From NCBI RefSeq assembly GCF_017874615.1, contig NZ_JAGIKV010000024.1, forward strand, positions 42,818-106,817: DNA of 64,000 nt. The letters are read 5' to 3'. Of this stretch, positions 34,574-43,802 are shown in pieces; within the stretch, counting starts at the first letter, position 1, and every line of letters begins with the position of its first letter. The translations under genes and the position numbers were made by a program. Under the pieces are notes generated by a model. That model was not told where the DNA came from, did no database searches, and was given only the letters and a program-made list of their open reading frames with translations. Origin of the DNA: Paenibacillus xylanexedens (GTDB lineage Bacteria; Bacillota; Bacilli; Paenibacillales; Paenibacillaceae).

Positions 34574-35020
34574 ATGAATTTAAGAACGAATTACAGAGTA
34601 GCTAGTCCAGGTGCTTTTAAAGCGATGATGGCGATGGAGCAATATATTTCTGGGCAATTTGAAAATAAAGTATTGTATGAGTTGTTAAAAATCCGAGTGT
34701 CCCAGATTAATGGCTGCGCTTTTTGTCTCGATATGCATGCCAAAGATTTGATGAAACTGGGAGATTACGCGGATCATATTCTTTTGCTAAGTGTGTGGCG
34801 TGAAGTGCCTTTCTTCACGGATCAAGAACGTGTTATGCTGGAGTTGGCTGAAGCGGTGACCCGAATCTCGGAACACGGTGTGCCCCTTGCGTTGTACGAT
34901 AAGGTCCGTGAACATTTCAGTGAATCCGAACTGGTGGATCTGATCCTGGCCATTAACACGATTAATAACTGGAACCGAATTGCGATCACAACTGGGATGT
35001 ATCCGGGTTGCTTTAACTAA
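34574..35020 (+). CDS. AhpD/carboxymuconolactone-decarboxylase-like protein
   Basis: 148 residues of the AhpD-like all-helical fold. The redox pair is in NGCAFCLDMHAKDL (C-x2-C...H), as in peroxidase AhpD, not in the decarboxylase proper; the protein probably acts as a thiol-dependent peroxidase or reductase. C-terminal NTINNWNRIAITTGMYPG matches the family. GACGGAGGAG precedes the ATG. It lies 32 bases upstream of an ECF41 sigma-factor gene. Association of ECF41 with carboxymuconolactone-decarboxylase-like genes is established, and the ECF41-type promoter in front supports autoregulation. Confidence 0.92.
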   Translation: MNLRTNYRVASPGAFKAMMAMEQYISGQFENKVLYELLKIRVSQINGCAFCLDMHAKDLMKLGDYADHILLLSVWREVPFFTDQERVMLELAEAVTRISEHGVPLALYDKVREHFSESELVDLILAINTINNWNRIAITTGMYPGCFN

Positions 35021-35052
35021 AAATACACGCACCATGCCAGAGGAGGCTTCTT

Positions 35053-35988
35053 ATGAATTCTAATTTTCACACCAATGAGCCAGAAGTGTCTTCTCTGGAT
35101 GTTGGTGAGTTGTATATTCGTTATAAAAAATATGCATTTTCAATAGCTTACCGCATGCTGGGCAGTGTGGCAGAAGCTGAAGATATTGTGCAGGATTGTT
35201 TTGCGGGGATTCAGAGCACGTCTGCTCAGGATATTCGTAATCCCAAGTCCTACATCGCCAGATTGGTTGTAAACCGAAGCTTGAATCTGCTAAATTCCGC
35301 CCGTAATCAGCGGGAAAGTTATGTTGGTGAGTGGCTGCCAGAGCCGAGGGGTGACAGTGAAGAGGCGAACATGCCAGAGGAAACGATGGAGAAAAAAGAG
35401 TTGATCTCCTACGCCTATCTGGTCATGTTGGAGCGTCTATCGCCCATGGAGAGGGCTGTTTTTGTCCTTCGTGAAGCGTTCCGATATGATTATTCCGAAA
35501 TAGCGGATTGGCTGGGCAAAACGGAGAGTAACTGCCGTCAAATCTTTAGCCGCGCCAGACGAAATCTGCCCGAAAGACTTCCGCCGATCGAGCAGAGTGA
35601 TGCGGATATGATAGCCAAAGGTGAATTGCTGAGCCGTTTTACAACGGCATTCCTTCGTTATGACGTCTCTGCCATGCTGGAGTTACTGGCAGATCAGCCT
35701 GTATTTACAGCAGATGGCGGTGGCGTTGTGCATACGGTTATGAGAACAATGAACGTTCACAAAGGTGTGCTTGCACTCCTGACCTCACGGCGAGTCCTTA
35801 CGCGATTGCGTGAAAGGGAATGGGTACCGATGTGGATCAATGGCGAACTTCAACTCGCGTTGATGAAAGAAGGGCAGTTGTCCGAGGTACTCTGTTTGGA
35901 GTTGGACGCTTCCGGAGAGCGGATTGAGGGCGTGTATCTCGTCGTCAATCCGAACAAACTTACATCAATAGTCACTTCAACTCTTTGA
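35053..35988 (+). CDS. ECF41-group RNA polymerase sigma factor
   Basis: Sigma region 2 (about 20-80, YRMLGSVAEAEDIVQDCFAG) and region 4 (about 120-175, LSPMERAVFVLREAFRYDYSEIADWLGKTESNCRQIFSRAR). The linker has WLPEP (94-98), the ECF41 hallmark. A SnoaL-like C-terminal extension (about 190-311) has TADGGG and NPNKL (299-303; NPDKL in the family). In ECF41 the extension controls activity instead of an anti-sigma factor, which agrees with the absence of an anti-sigma gene. GAGGAGGC precedes the ATG. Its likely regulon here is its own operon with the AhpD-like gene. Confidence 0.95.
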   Translation: MNSNFHTNEPEVSSLDVGELYIRYKKYAFSIAYRMLGSVAEAEDIVQDCFAGIQSTSAQDIRNPKSYIARLVVNRSLNLLNSARNQRESYVGEWLPEPRGDSEEANMPEETMEKKELISYAYLVMLERLSPMERAVFVLREAFRYDYSEIADWLGKTESNCRQIFSRARRNLPERLPPIEQSDADMIAKGELLSRFTTAFLRYDVSAMLELLADQPVFTADGGGVVHTVMRTMNVHKGVLALLTSRRVLTRLREREWVPMWINGELQLALMKEGQLSEVLCLELDASGERIEGVYLVVNPNKLTSIVTSTL

Positions 35989-36018
35989 TCCAAACGTAAG
36001 GACTTGATATGTAAATTT

Positions 36019-36057
36019 AAAAGCGGCACCCTCTGTCTCGAGGACTGCCGCTTTTTT
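36019..36057. terminator. bidirectional terminator after the ECF41 gene
   Basis: AAAAGCGGCA / TGCCGCTTTTTT stem between convergent genes. Confidence 0.85.
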
Positions 36058-36087
36058 GGCATTCACATTTTGCGATTCAGCATCCGA

Positions 36088-37041
36088 TTATTCCCGGGCA
36101 AATTGTTGTTGAACAGGTTCAATGATTGCTCTGACTTCAGGTGTAAGCTCATCATTGTTCTGATTGAGAACCAGTAAAATCTTTTCCATAGTGTCCAGAA
36201 GAACACTCTCCGTATTGGGCTCCCGCTTAGCCAAAGCTTTCTCGTAAGCCTGTTTCACCTCAGGGTCCATGGTGCGGATTTCTTCGTCCGTGTACCAATC
36301 ATAAGCAGGCGTGTTGTCACTTCCATAAAAGAGATAATCCACAAATAACCCTTGCTTCACTGCTGATGTGCGATTGGAATTCGGGAAGTTGTTCAAAAAG
36401 GCTTCTTTCTCCAATGCACGCTGGATTAATTCGTTCCAAGAAATGATAATGCCACCATCTGAAGTTGTCATTTGGTTGGACTCGGTAGCCATAATATTAA
36501 TGTACGCAGCAATATCAGCCTTAACAAAAGGCTTGAACTTTTGATATATCTCATAATTGATGATGGGGTAATACAAGCCTTCACTGGTTTCCAGTTTGAA
36601 CCCGAGATCAGATGCTTCCTGCAGACGTTTCTTCGCTGTCGGATCTTTAATTTCTTTGAGCAGACGACTATATGTAAGCTTCTGTTCGTAACCAAGTTGT
36701 TCATGGGCTTGAGATATGGCCTGTTGAAATTGTTCCGTATACATTTGGTAATCCATATCAGCCAGCTTCACGTTCTGCATGTTCTCCAGTTGCAGCGTCA
36801 TTAGTGTGCCCTGCCAAGGGTCGACTCTATCGATATGATTCATCAGGTATTTACGCGCTTTAACCAGACTTTCTGTGGACTTCACTGCTTCTGTTCGATA
36901 GGTTTGGAATTGATGATACACCGCTTTGGAAGCGAGAACAGGTGCAGCCAGTGCTGTTGAAGGTGTGATTATTGCGCCAATGGCAGTACAGCCTAGAGCC
37001 ATAGCCAGTAAACCAAGTTTAGCAGGGTGCTTCCATCTCAT
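36088..37041 (-). CDS. secreted protein of unknown function
   Basis: Signal peptide at 1-33 (MRWKHPAKLGLLAMALGC, cleavage likely after ALA-AP), then 280 residues of helix-rich sequence with many Gln, Lys and Glu (TESLVKARKYLMNHIDRVDPWQG, MYTEQFQQAISQAHEQLG). No lipobox and no known domain. The start is set by GGGGAGG 7 bases before the ATG; a frame running 20 codons further upstream is not supported. No co-oriented neighbour is close, so it is monocistronic. Role unknown, possibly a wall-associated or sporulation protein. Confidence 0.78.
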   Translation of the reverse strand: MRWKHPAKLGLLAMALGCTAIGAIITPSTALAAPVLASKAVYHQFQTYRTEAVKSTESLVKARKYLMNHIDRVDPWQGTLMTLQLENMQNVKLADMDYQMYTEQFQQAISQAHEQLGYEQKLTYSRLLKEIKDPTAKKRLQEASDLGFKLETSEGLYYPIINYEIYQKFKPFVKADIAAYINIMATESNQMTTSDGGIIISWNELIQRALEKEAFLNNFPNSNRTSAVKQGLFVDYLFYGSDNTPAYDWYTDEEIRTMDPEVKQAYEKALAKREPNTESVLLDTMEKILLVLNQNNDELTPEVRAIIEPVQQQFARE

Positions 37042-37216
37042 TGTATACCTCCCCATTAATGAAGAAAAAGCCATTTGAATTCTCGTATAACGGCATTTCA
37101 CCCTATTTTATATGTATCATCCGTAAGTTGAATATGTACGGGTTTGTCTTTGATTAAACCAGTTTCTGGTAAGCGAATCAAGTGTCTTCAGTAGGAAAAT
37201 GATTACAAATAATGAA

Positions 37217-37258
37217 AGAACAGCCGCTACAACCCGAAAGGGTTCAAGAGACTGTTCT
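37217..37258 (-). terminator. terminator of the CotF-like gene
   Basis: On the minus strand AGAACAG / CTGTTCT with an inner AACCC-tttc-GGGTT hairpin, then TTTC. The rest of 37042-37282 is noncoding. Confidence 0.7.
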
Positions 37259-37282
37259 AGGTATTCGGACTTTATTTTCTAA

Positions 37283-37939
37283 TTAATGAAGTGGTTTATT
37301 GTTAATAGGCATCTGAGGTGCTCCGGTTGCTGGAATGTATACCTGAAGCATCTGTTGTGTATCACTTGGAGTGAGTTGAGGTACTTGATAATAGGCGTTT
37401 TTATTCTGGAACATGAAAATTTCATAGGCCATCTCGATAAAATGCTGGATCTGTGAAGCAATGACCCGGCGAACCGTTCCATTTGTGATCTCGCTACAGG
37501 ACATGCCGAGCAGACTCGCATGTGACTTAATCAGTCCCAACATATGACCGCTGATCCCGGCATCCTTTACATCGGCCAAGCTCTGGTTTGGCTTTTTAGG
37601 TGCTGATGGCTTAAGGCCATATACCGGTGGTACCATGTTGGGGATCATATAGGTAGCTGTTTCTTGATGAGGCTTCTGTCCGGATGCAAAACACTCTGCT
37701 GTCAGATTGTACTGGGATAATATGAAGTTGTACTGCCGGTCGAGAATGCCAATCAGTTCCTGGCTCTGCACAAATGTACGAAAGATCATGTATTGATCCA
37801 GGACGTTAATGGTGGAGGACAGAATCTCATGCACATCGAACATCTCATGGCCGCCATGATTCATGTTAGGGGTGACATTTGGATTGGTGTTCAATGTGGG
37901 TTGTACTACATTCTGAGGGTTCATGGAATTTGGATTCAT
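37283..37939 (-). CDS. CotF-like spore coat protein
   Basis: 218 residues. An Asn/Pro-rich N-terminus (1-30, NPNSMNPQNVVQ, NTNPNVTPN) is followed by the helical CotF-type domain: DVHEILSSTINVLDQYMIFRTFVQSQEL, LDRQYNFILSQYNLTAECFASGQKP, KDAGISGHMLGLIKSHASLLGMSCSEI, VASQIQHFIEMAYEIFMFQNKNAYYQVP. The repeated helix pattern with two ferritin-like pairs is typical. AAAGGAG precedes the ATG. CATACCAT upstream resembles a sigma-E/K -10 but is not convincing. The protein is presumably made in the mother cell and laid in the spore coat. Confidence 0.82.
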   Translation of the reverse strand: MNPNSMNPQNVVQPTLNTNPNVTPNMNHGGHEMFDVHEILSSTINVLDQYMIFRTFVQSQELIGILDRQYNFILSQYNLTAECFASGQKPHQETATYMIPNMVPPVYGLKPSAPKKPNQSLADVKDAGISGHMLGLIKSHASLLGMSCSEITNGTVRRVIASQIQHFIEMAYEIFMFQNKNAYYQVPQLTPSDTQQMLQVYIPATGAPQMPINNKPLH

Positions 37940-38047
37940 TGTAAATTTGATTCTCCTTTGGTAAATGGTATGATTCTAGTATGCTTTGAAAGTAGTAAAT
38001 TTATGTAATGTGTATGGATAAAAGCGTACGCACAAATAGGAACAAGT

Positions 38048-38599
38048 ATGGTGGTGGTTAAGATGGAAGAAGCCGATTGGGGTGTAGCAAAGGAGTTGTT
38101 CGTCAAACATTACGGGAGCGCTATACAGATGCATCGAGAAGGCGTATATGCCGACTATAAGCGATGGGACGTACCCCAAGAGTTAGAGGAACAATGGATA
38201 GGGGAGCGCATTCAACAATTAAGTTCCGAGCTGTCTATCATGAATTGGGATGCGGTGGATGAACTTGCGTTGATTGCCAAACATCGGACAGAACCAAGTA
38301 TAATTAAGGGCATTACAGCATTTGCTTCAAGACAATTGAAGAGTGCGGACAGTATGGTTCGTCTCGTGTATGCTGAACGTCTGATTGAGCTGATTAAACG
38401 GTATGAATCTTCTCTGCCTATGGACAAGTTACGGGAAACCTATCAACTGACGATGGACTTGCTGGTCGATGTGGCGACGAAACCGTTGGTGCTTGATCCA
38501 GGCCATGAATTACAGCAGTATGGATTAAAGGATAAACGAGGATTGAATTTGCGTGTGGAAAAGAATAAAGAAGAAATCATCCGATATTTTCGAAACTAA
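38048..38599 (+). CDS. conserved-looking helical protein of unknown function
   Basis: 183 residues, mostly amphipathic helices (LIALIAKHRTEPSIIKG... type), charged, no signal or membrane segment; ends KNKEEIIRYFRN. No domain recognised. Start uncertain between 38048 (weak AGGA) and ATG 38063 (GGTGGTGG five bases upstream). It lies 29 bases before the DUF1361 gene, probably in the same unit. Confidence 0.7.
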   Translation: MVVVKMEEADWGVAKELFVKHYGSAIQMHREGVYADYKRWDVPQELEEQWIGERIQQLSSELSIMNWDAVDELALIAKHRTEPSIIKGITAFASRQLKSADSMVRLVYAERLIELIKRYESSLPMDKLRETYQLTMDLLVDVATKPLVLDPGHELQQYGLKDKRGLNLRVEKNKEEIIRYFRN

Positions 38600-38628
38600 T
38601 TGAATTTTATCAAGTGAGGTCAGAATCA

Positions 38629-39357
38629 TTGAGAAAACTGAATTATATTCGCATATTTATTTTCCTTAGTGTGGTCACAATAGTAACGCTTGGGTTGTAC
38701 TATGTAGCCGCAGATTGGCTGGATCATCGTTATTTCCGCTTCCTGATCTGGAATCTGTTCTTGGGCTGGATTCCTTTTGTGTTCTCTTATGCAGCCTATC
38801 TTCTAAGTGATGTAAAATGGAAAGGTGCCGCATGGCTTGCAGTTGCAAGTGGTCTGCTGTGGTTGTTATTTTTCCCGAACTCTTCTTACATTGTTACGGA
38901 TTTGGTTCATCTGACAGCGAGAAGTTCACGGTATTATGGTGGGAACGGGGTGGACTACACGTATTGGTACGACTTAAGTGTTGTATTAATGTTTGTCTGG
39001 ACTGGACTCCTGCTTGGATTCCTGTCGATGTATCAGCTTCAGGAAGTGATCTATCACCGAATTGGACGCTGGGCATCCTGGATCTTTGTACTGGTTGGCT
39101 GTGCTTTGGGGAGTTACGGGGTATTGCTTGGACGTGTATATCGACTGAATAGCTGGGATGCACTGACGAATCGTGAGACGTTGATTGAGCTGATGCACGA
39201 AAGTGTAAGCCGCCCGTCTCTGGCGTTTTGCCTGTTTTTTGGCACGTTTATTACTACAATCTATGCCACATTGTATTATCTGATTAATACGAGGTCTCCC
39301 CGTGAAACGAAGAAGAGTGCAGGAAGTCCCGAGGCGGACCTGCAAGCGTTGCGCTAA
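38629..39357 (+). CDS. DUF1361 integral membrane protein
   Basis: Seven to eight hydrophobic helices in about 242 residues. The family blocks RFLIWNLFLGWIPFVFSYAAYLL, LLWLLFFPNSSYIVTDLVHL and YDLSVVLMFVWTGLLLGFLSM identify DUF1361, a membrane family of unknown function. I choose TTG at 38629, 8 bases after AGTGAGGT; the GTG at 38614 lies inside that ribosome site. The charged tail (SPRETKKSAGSPEADLQ) is cytosolic. Confidence 0.85.
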   Translation: MRKLNYIRIFIFLSVVTIVTLGLYYVAADWLDHRYFRFLIWNLFLGWIPFVFSYAAYLLSDVKWKGAAWLAVASGLLWLLFFPNSSYIVTDLVHLTARSSRYYGGNGVDYTYWYDLSVVLMFVWTGLLLGFLSMYQLQEVIYHRIGRWASWIFVLVGCALGSYGVLLGRVYRLNSWDALTNRETLIELMHESVSRPSLAFCLFFGTFITTIYATLYYLINTRSPRETKKSAGSPEADLQALR

Positions 39358-39471
39358 CCTATGTTGTTTTGAGGCATGGAGCCAGATAGACTTACGGTAA
39401 AACGAGTGGAACAAGTGATTGAACAGCATTTGAGCATGCTTTGTCAAACTTAATCTTACGTTGTCTGAAGA

Positions 39472-39511
39472 AGGGTTATTTCCTTTTATAAGGGAGTAAT
39501 CCTGCTTTTTA
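39472..39511 (+). terminator. terminator downstream of the DUF1361 gene
   Basis: AGGGTTATTTCC / GGGAGTAATCCT stem (with G-U pairs) and GCTTTTT tail. Confidence 0.6.
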
Positions 39512-39596
39512 TGAAAATTTGGCAGGTATGCAAGATATGACGAAGAATTAAGAATGAGAATGTAATGAATACATAGACAAGTAGGTGAACAACAAA

Positions 39597-40620
39597 ATGT
39601 TGAATGGAGTAGAGCTGACAGCAAAAGTAGAAGAAATCATGGAACGCGTGAATTTTTCGGGTGTTGTATTACTCCAGCAAGCCGGGAAACCCCTTTTGAA
39701 TATGAAACGTGGTTATGCCAATCGCAGTGAAGAGCTTGCCAATCAGGTGGATACACGCTTTGGAATTGCATCTGGATGTAAGATCTTCACGGCAGTGAGT
39801 ATATGCCAACTAAATTGAAGCGGGCAAGTTGTCTGCGGATTCCAAGCTTACGGATGTGTTGGATGTGGAGTTTCCACTGTGGGACAAAGGGATCACCATC
39901 CAGCAGTTGTTAACACACACGTCAGGCATTCCGGATTATTTCGATGAAGAAGTGATGGATGACTTTTCAGAATTGTGGAAAGAAAGACCCGTCTACGCAA
40001 TGCGGCGTTTAAGTGACTTTCTGCCCATGTTTCAGCATCTGCCAATGAAGTCTGCTCCGGGTGAACGTTTTCACTACAACAATGCGGGTTTCATTGTGCT
40101 GGGACTTATCGTGGAACAACATTCAGGACTGTCATTTACAGATGTTGTGGAAGAGCACATTTTCAAACCATGTGGCATGAAGGACTCCGGTTATTTCGTA
40201 ACAGATCAGCTCCCGCGTAACACAGCTTTAGGGTATATCGATCATGAAGATGGCTCCTGGAATACCAATATGTTCTCCATTCCTGTCCAAGGTGGATCGG
40301 ACGGTGGAGCCTATGTTACGGCACCGAATATGATTCGGTTTTGGGATGCTTTGCTGGGTCACCGATTGTTGAATGTAGAAATGACACAGCAGTTATTAAC
40401 TCCACATGCTCATCAAGAGGATGAAGAGTATTATGGGCAGGGTATCTGGATTGACCGCAAGGGAGAAGCGATTTTCAAATTTCATATCATGGGGTTTGAT
40501 CCAGGGGTGTCGTTCATGTCTTCCGTGTATCCGGACTATGACCTACAACTGGTTGTGCTCTCTAATCAAGAGTCTGGTCCGTATCCAATAATAATTGCTA
40601 TCGAAGAAGCTTTGGCATGA
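39597..40620 (+). pseudogene. frameshifted serine hydrolase (beta-lactamase/AmpC-like family)
   Basis: Two adjacent frames together make one class-C-beta-lactamase-like protein. Part 1 (to the stop at 39816-39818) has the S-x-x-K nucleophile ASGCK; part 2 (from 39829 on) has FHYNNAG (Y-x-N) and the rest of the fold. At 39810-39816 CTAAATTGA would read CTA-ATT-GAA (Leu-Ile-Glu) if one A of the AAA run were removed, restoring the frame into AGKLSADSKL. It is a single-base insertion: either a real recent frameshift or a sequence error. Everything else looks intact. The start is the ATG with AGGTGA upstream. Confidence 0.85.
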
Positions 40621-40624
40621 CGAA

Positions 40625-40669
40625 TAACCCTCAACCTATGGTCAGGTTATGGCCACAAGGTTGGGGGTT
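40625..40669. terminator. bidirectional hairpin between the serine hydrolases
   Basis: AACCCTCAACCT / AGGTTGGGGGTT stem between the two convergent genes. Confidence 0.7.
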
Positions 40670-40703
40670 AATTGATCGAACAGGAAAGAAGGACTGCCTG
40701 CGT

Positions 40704-41684
40704 TTATAACATTTTCCATAGCTCAGGGGCAATTAATCGAGGGAAAACATCCAGCGGAGGTTTCTCTTTCTTTCGTTTGTCATTGGTTAACACCGTAACA
40801 AGTTCGAGCTCTGGCACAATATATACATACTGACCACCAAATCCTCGCGCGTAATAATAATGTAGATTGGGTTGGTCGTCTTCAGCAGCAATATTTTGGG
40901 AGTCAGACCTTCCGTTCGGATAGACATCCACCCACCAATGCCAAGCATAACTGCCGCGATTCGGTGGAGTGACTGTAATGAAAGGCTGTGTCGAACGGGA
41001 AACGAGATCACTTGAAATGAGAGACTTACCCTCCCACATCCCTTGCTGTAGAAACAGCTGACCGAATTTCAGCAGATCTACGGGTAACATTTTAAGACCG
41101 AATCCGCCAGTATGTACACCTTGAGGGTCGCTTTCCCATTCATAATCCTTAATTCCCAGCGGGTCAAAAAGATAGTGTTCCGCGAACTCGGCTACGTTCA
41201 TACCTGCATTTTGCATCAGGATGGCGGATAGGATCTGTGATACTCCTGAGTTGTACTCCATATATGTACCCGGTACATGGCTTAAGCGTTGTTCCAACGC
41301 AAAATCTACCCAATGATCGGTGCGGGTCATGCGAGGGAATGAATTCTGCCCGCCGAACTCGTCCCAGTTGAACCCGGCTGTCATGGTGAGCAGTTGTTCC
41401 AGCGTGATCGCTGGTTTGCGCGGATCAGGATCGGATGTCAACTGTGGAAAAAAGGTAGAGATTGGGGTTGATGCCTCTGGCAACAAACCTTTATCCATTG
41501 CTATACAGATGAGGGCGGATAGCACACTCTTGGTACATGAATTGATTTTTGCAATATCGGTCGCAGCCTCGTGGTTGCGGTAGTGTTCGAACATGATCTC
41601 ACCGCGTACGCTAACGAGGCAGCTTCGCAGATCCAGTTGTGGAACGATCTGTTGTAATTTGGATGACAGTGATGAAGGATTCAT
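40704..41684 (-). CDS. serine hydrolase, beta-lactamase-like family
   Basis: 326 residues of the penicillin-binding-protein/AmpC fold. Nucleophile Ser and Lys in INSCTKSVLSALI (S-x-x-K), Tyr in MEYNSGVS (Y-x-N), and YARGFGGQYVY in the place of the KTG-like strand. There is no signal peptide, so it is probably a cytosolic esterase or D-aminopeptidase-like enzyme, not a beta-lactamase. AAAGGACACT precedes the ATG. It faces the frameshifted hydrolase; the two are related only at family level. Confidence 0.88.
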   Translation of the reverse strand: MNPSSLSSKLQQIVPQLDLRSCLVSVRGEIMFEHYRNHEAATDIAKINSCTKSVLSALICIAMDKGLLPEASTPISTFFPQLTSDPDPRKPAITLEQLLTMTAGFNWDEFGGQNSFPRMTRTDHWVDFALEQRLSHVPGTYMEYNSGVSQILSAILMQNAGMNVAEFAEHYLFDPLGIKDYEWESDPQGVHTGGFGLKMLPVDLLKFGQLFLQQGMWEGKSLISSDLVSRSTQPFITVTPPNRGSYAWHWWVDVYPNGRSDSQNIAAEDDQPNLHYYYARGFGGQYVYIVPELELVTVLTNDKRKKEKPPLDVFPRLIAPELWKML

Positions 41685-41839
41685 AGTGTCCTTTCTTTAC
41701 GGTTGATTTGTTATAGGTTTTTGTAGAAATAGGTGTCCATTATCTTAGCATACTCTCGAGGTTGGGCTCAATAAGCGCTTCATTATTATGTCAAAGCAAG
41801 CATGCAAAATGCGATATCCTATGAAAGCGATAAGAATCA

Positions 41840-41856
41840 TATGCGAATATCGCATA
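41840..41856. promoter_or_regulatory. palindrome upstream of the small DUF6809-like gene
   Basis: TATGCGA-ATA-TCGCATA, a perfect 7-3-7 dyad; a third half-site TGCGATA lies at 41810-41816. A TATAAT box (41884-41889) follows with no good -35, which would suit activation from the dyad. The remainder of 41685-41938 is noncoding. Confidence 0.5.
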
Positions 41857-41938
41857 ATTCCCCAGCATTGTCTGTCAAACTTATATAATTGTCATGAGAA
41901 GAGCACAAGACATTTATTAGAGGAAGGAGGGCTGTGAT

Positions 41939-42208
41939 GTGGGAAATATAATAGAAGAATTATATTACGGTAACCTGAGACCAGAGGAGAATATTGTTCC
42001 TCAAGATTCGGAGTATCGATCTATTAATAAGGAGATTACAGCTTATATCGAAAAATTTCAGGAAAAGCTTTCGGAGGATGACTTTAAACAACTCGAGGTA
42101 TTGTTTGATATGATGGATCAAGTTCACTCTATACATTCAAAAGAGGCTTTTGCAAGTGGTTTCAAAATTGGGACGTTGATAATGATCGAGAGTGGATACT
42201 CAAGCTAA
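41939..42208 (+). CDS. small DUF6809-like protein
   Basis: 89 residues beginning MGNIIEELYYGNLRPEE, an opening that I associate with the DUF6809 family of small Firmicute proteins; the rest is helical (INKEITAYIEKFQEKLSEDDFKQLEVLFDMMDQVHSIHSKEAFASGFKIGTLIMIE). Many relatives occur in mobile or accessory regions. Function unknown. GTG start, with AGGAGG 8 bases upstream. Followed by its own terminator, so monocistronic. Confidence 0.8.
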   Translation: MGNIIEELYYGNLRPEENIVPQDSEYRSINKEITAYIEKFQEKLSEDDFKQLEVLFDMMDQVHSIHSKEAFASGFKIGTLIMIESGYSS

Positions 42209-42243
42209 TATTTTGATTTTTCACAACATGTGGTTATATAGTT

Positions 42244-42282
42244 AACCTCTTTCCTATGAACATATGGAAGAGGTTTTTACTA
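42244..42282 (+). terminator. terminator of the DUF6809-like gene
   Basis: AACCTCTTTCC / GGAAGAGGTT stem and TTTTT tail. 42283-42492 is an AT-rich noncoding promoter region. Confidence 0.85.
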
Positions 42283-42492
42283 ATATGAACATGCCAATAT
42301 AGGAAAAATATCATATGAAACATGAACTATCTTAGTGCGTATTAAGGTTAGAAATGGTAAAATATCAATGCCTAAGCATGGAACAAGTAGATGAAAGATA
42401 ATTAAATTTAGGAAATAGTGTAGAATCAGTGATTTAGCAAAAGAACTTTTTAGTAAATTATAGTAATCTAATACTGAATTGAGGAATTAAAC

Positions 42493-43800
42493 ATGGCGAT
42501 TATTGACGTAATTAAGTATGATGGCTCACCTGATGTGTTTGCTTGGAAACATCCCGAGACTGAACTGGGAACATGGACTCAGTTAATTGTTAATCAATCT
42601 CAACAAGCAATTCTTTTCAAGGATGGAAGAGCGCTTGATATGTTTGGACCCGGAAGGCATACGTTGAGTACTGCGAATATCCCAATCTTGAACCGACTCG
42701 TTAACCTTCCGTTCGGGGGAAAGTCACCTTTTGCAGCAGAAGTATGGTATGTCAATCAAGTAAGCGCATTGGACGTTAAATGGGGAACGGCGAATCCGAT
42801 TCAGATCCAGGATCCCAAGTATAATATTATTGTTCCCGTTAGAACATTTGGACAAATGGGAATTAAAATTTCGGATTCACGAAAATTTTTGGTCAAGCTT
42901 GTGGGAACACTGCCTGAGTTTAACCAAGCTAATATGATTAATTACTTCCGCGGGCTGATTATCATGAATATTAACTCCATGTTGTCTTCATATCTAATAC
43001 ATAGAAAAGTAAGTGTTTTGGAGATCAATGCATATATCGGTGAGATATCACGACATTTTGCAGATACGATAGCTTCTACTTTTGAAGAATTTGGTATTGA
43101 GTTAATCAACCTGTATATTCACAATGTCAATCTGCCCGAAGAAGACCCTTCAGTCATTCGATTAAGAGAAGCGTTGGCACGCAAAGCCGAGATGGATATC
43201 ATTGGGTACACATATCAGCAAGAACGTTCGTTTGATACGCTTGAAGGTGCAGCGAAGAATGAAGGAAGCATGCAGTCAGACATCATGGGCGCAGGGCTTG
43301 GGATGGGCATGGGGGTTGGTCTGGGTGGTTCTTTCAGTAGCGAGATGTCCCAGATGTCTAAAGTGATGTCTACGAAGGAAACGCCTGCAGTAAGTATATG
43401 TAAGCAGTGTCATCATCCGAACCAGGAGAACAGCGCTTTTTGCAGCAAATGTGGCAATTCATTAGCCGAAAAATCGGTAGCAACAACAGATTGCAATAAT
43501 TGTGGACATGCCTTGCCAAAGGGAACCAAATTCTGTCCTAACTGTGGTGACAAATACCATGCATGTCCTTCATGTGGGGCGGATAATGCGGAGAACGCAT
43601 TGGAATGTATCCAATGTCATCAACCGATGCCTAGCCCATGCCCAAATTGTAACCATATGAATTCCGGTCATACAAAATTCTGTGGCAACTGTGGCACAGG
43701 TTTAAGCTTGAAATGCAGTCGTTGCCAACATGAAGTAAAACCCGGCCAGAAGTTCTGTCTCGATTGCGGAAACAATCTGCAAGAAGGAGGACAGGCATAG
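42493..43800 (+). CDS. YdjI-like SPFH protein with C-terminal zinc ribbons
   Basis: 435 residues. The N-terminal two-thirds (1-255) is the virion-core/SPFH-type domain (GTWTQLIVNQSQQAILFKDGRALDMFGPGRHTLSTANIPIL); a glycine/methionine linker (about 262-285) follows; then a chain of zinc-ribbon units (about 300-430) with CKQCHH, CSKCGN, CNNCGH, CPNCGD, CPSCGA, CIQCHQ, CPNCNH, CGNCGT, CSRCQH and CLDCGN knuckles. B. subtilis YdjI, of the same build, recruits the PspA homologue YdjF to the membrane with YdjG and YdjH. The downstream genes here encode membrane and zinc-ribbon proteins, as in that system; a PspA gene is absent. Confidence 0.88.
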   Translation: MAIIDVIKYDGSPDVFAWKHPETELGTWTQLIVNQSQQAILFKDGRALDMFGPGRHTLSTANIPILNRLVNLPFGGKSPFAAEVWYVNQVSALDVKWGTANPIQIQDPKYNIIVPVRTFGQMGIKISDSRKFLVKLVGTLPEFNQANMINYFRGLIIMNINSMLSSYLIHRKVSVLEINAYIGEISRHFADTIASTFEEFGIELINLYIHNVNLPEEDPSVIRLREALARKAEMDIIGYTYQQERSFDTLEGAAKNEGSMQSDIMGAGLGMGMGVGLGGSFSSEMSQMSKVMSTKETPAVSICKQCHHPNQENSAFCSKCGNSLAEKSVATTDCNNCGHALPKGTKFCPNCGDKYHACPSCGADNAENALECIQCHQPMPSPCPNCNHMNSGHTKFCGNCGTGLSLKCSRCQHEVKPGQKFCLDCGNNLQEGGQA

Positions 43801-43802
43801 TG

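Noticed and set aside
40704..41684. Beta-lactamase resistance gene
   Set aside because: Family motifs are present but there is no signal peptide and no KTG triad; a peptidase or esterase is more likely.
41772..41784. CcpA site near the serine hydrolase promoter (AAGCGCTT)
   Set aside because: Half-site spacing does not fit the cre consensus.
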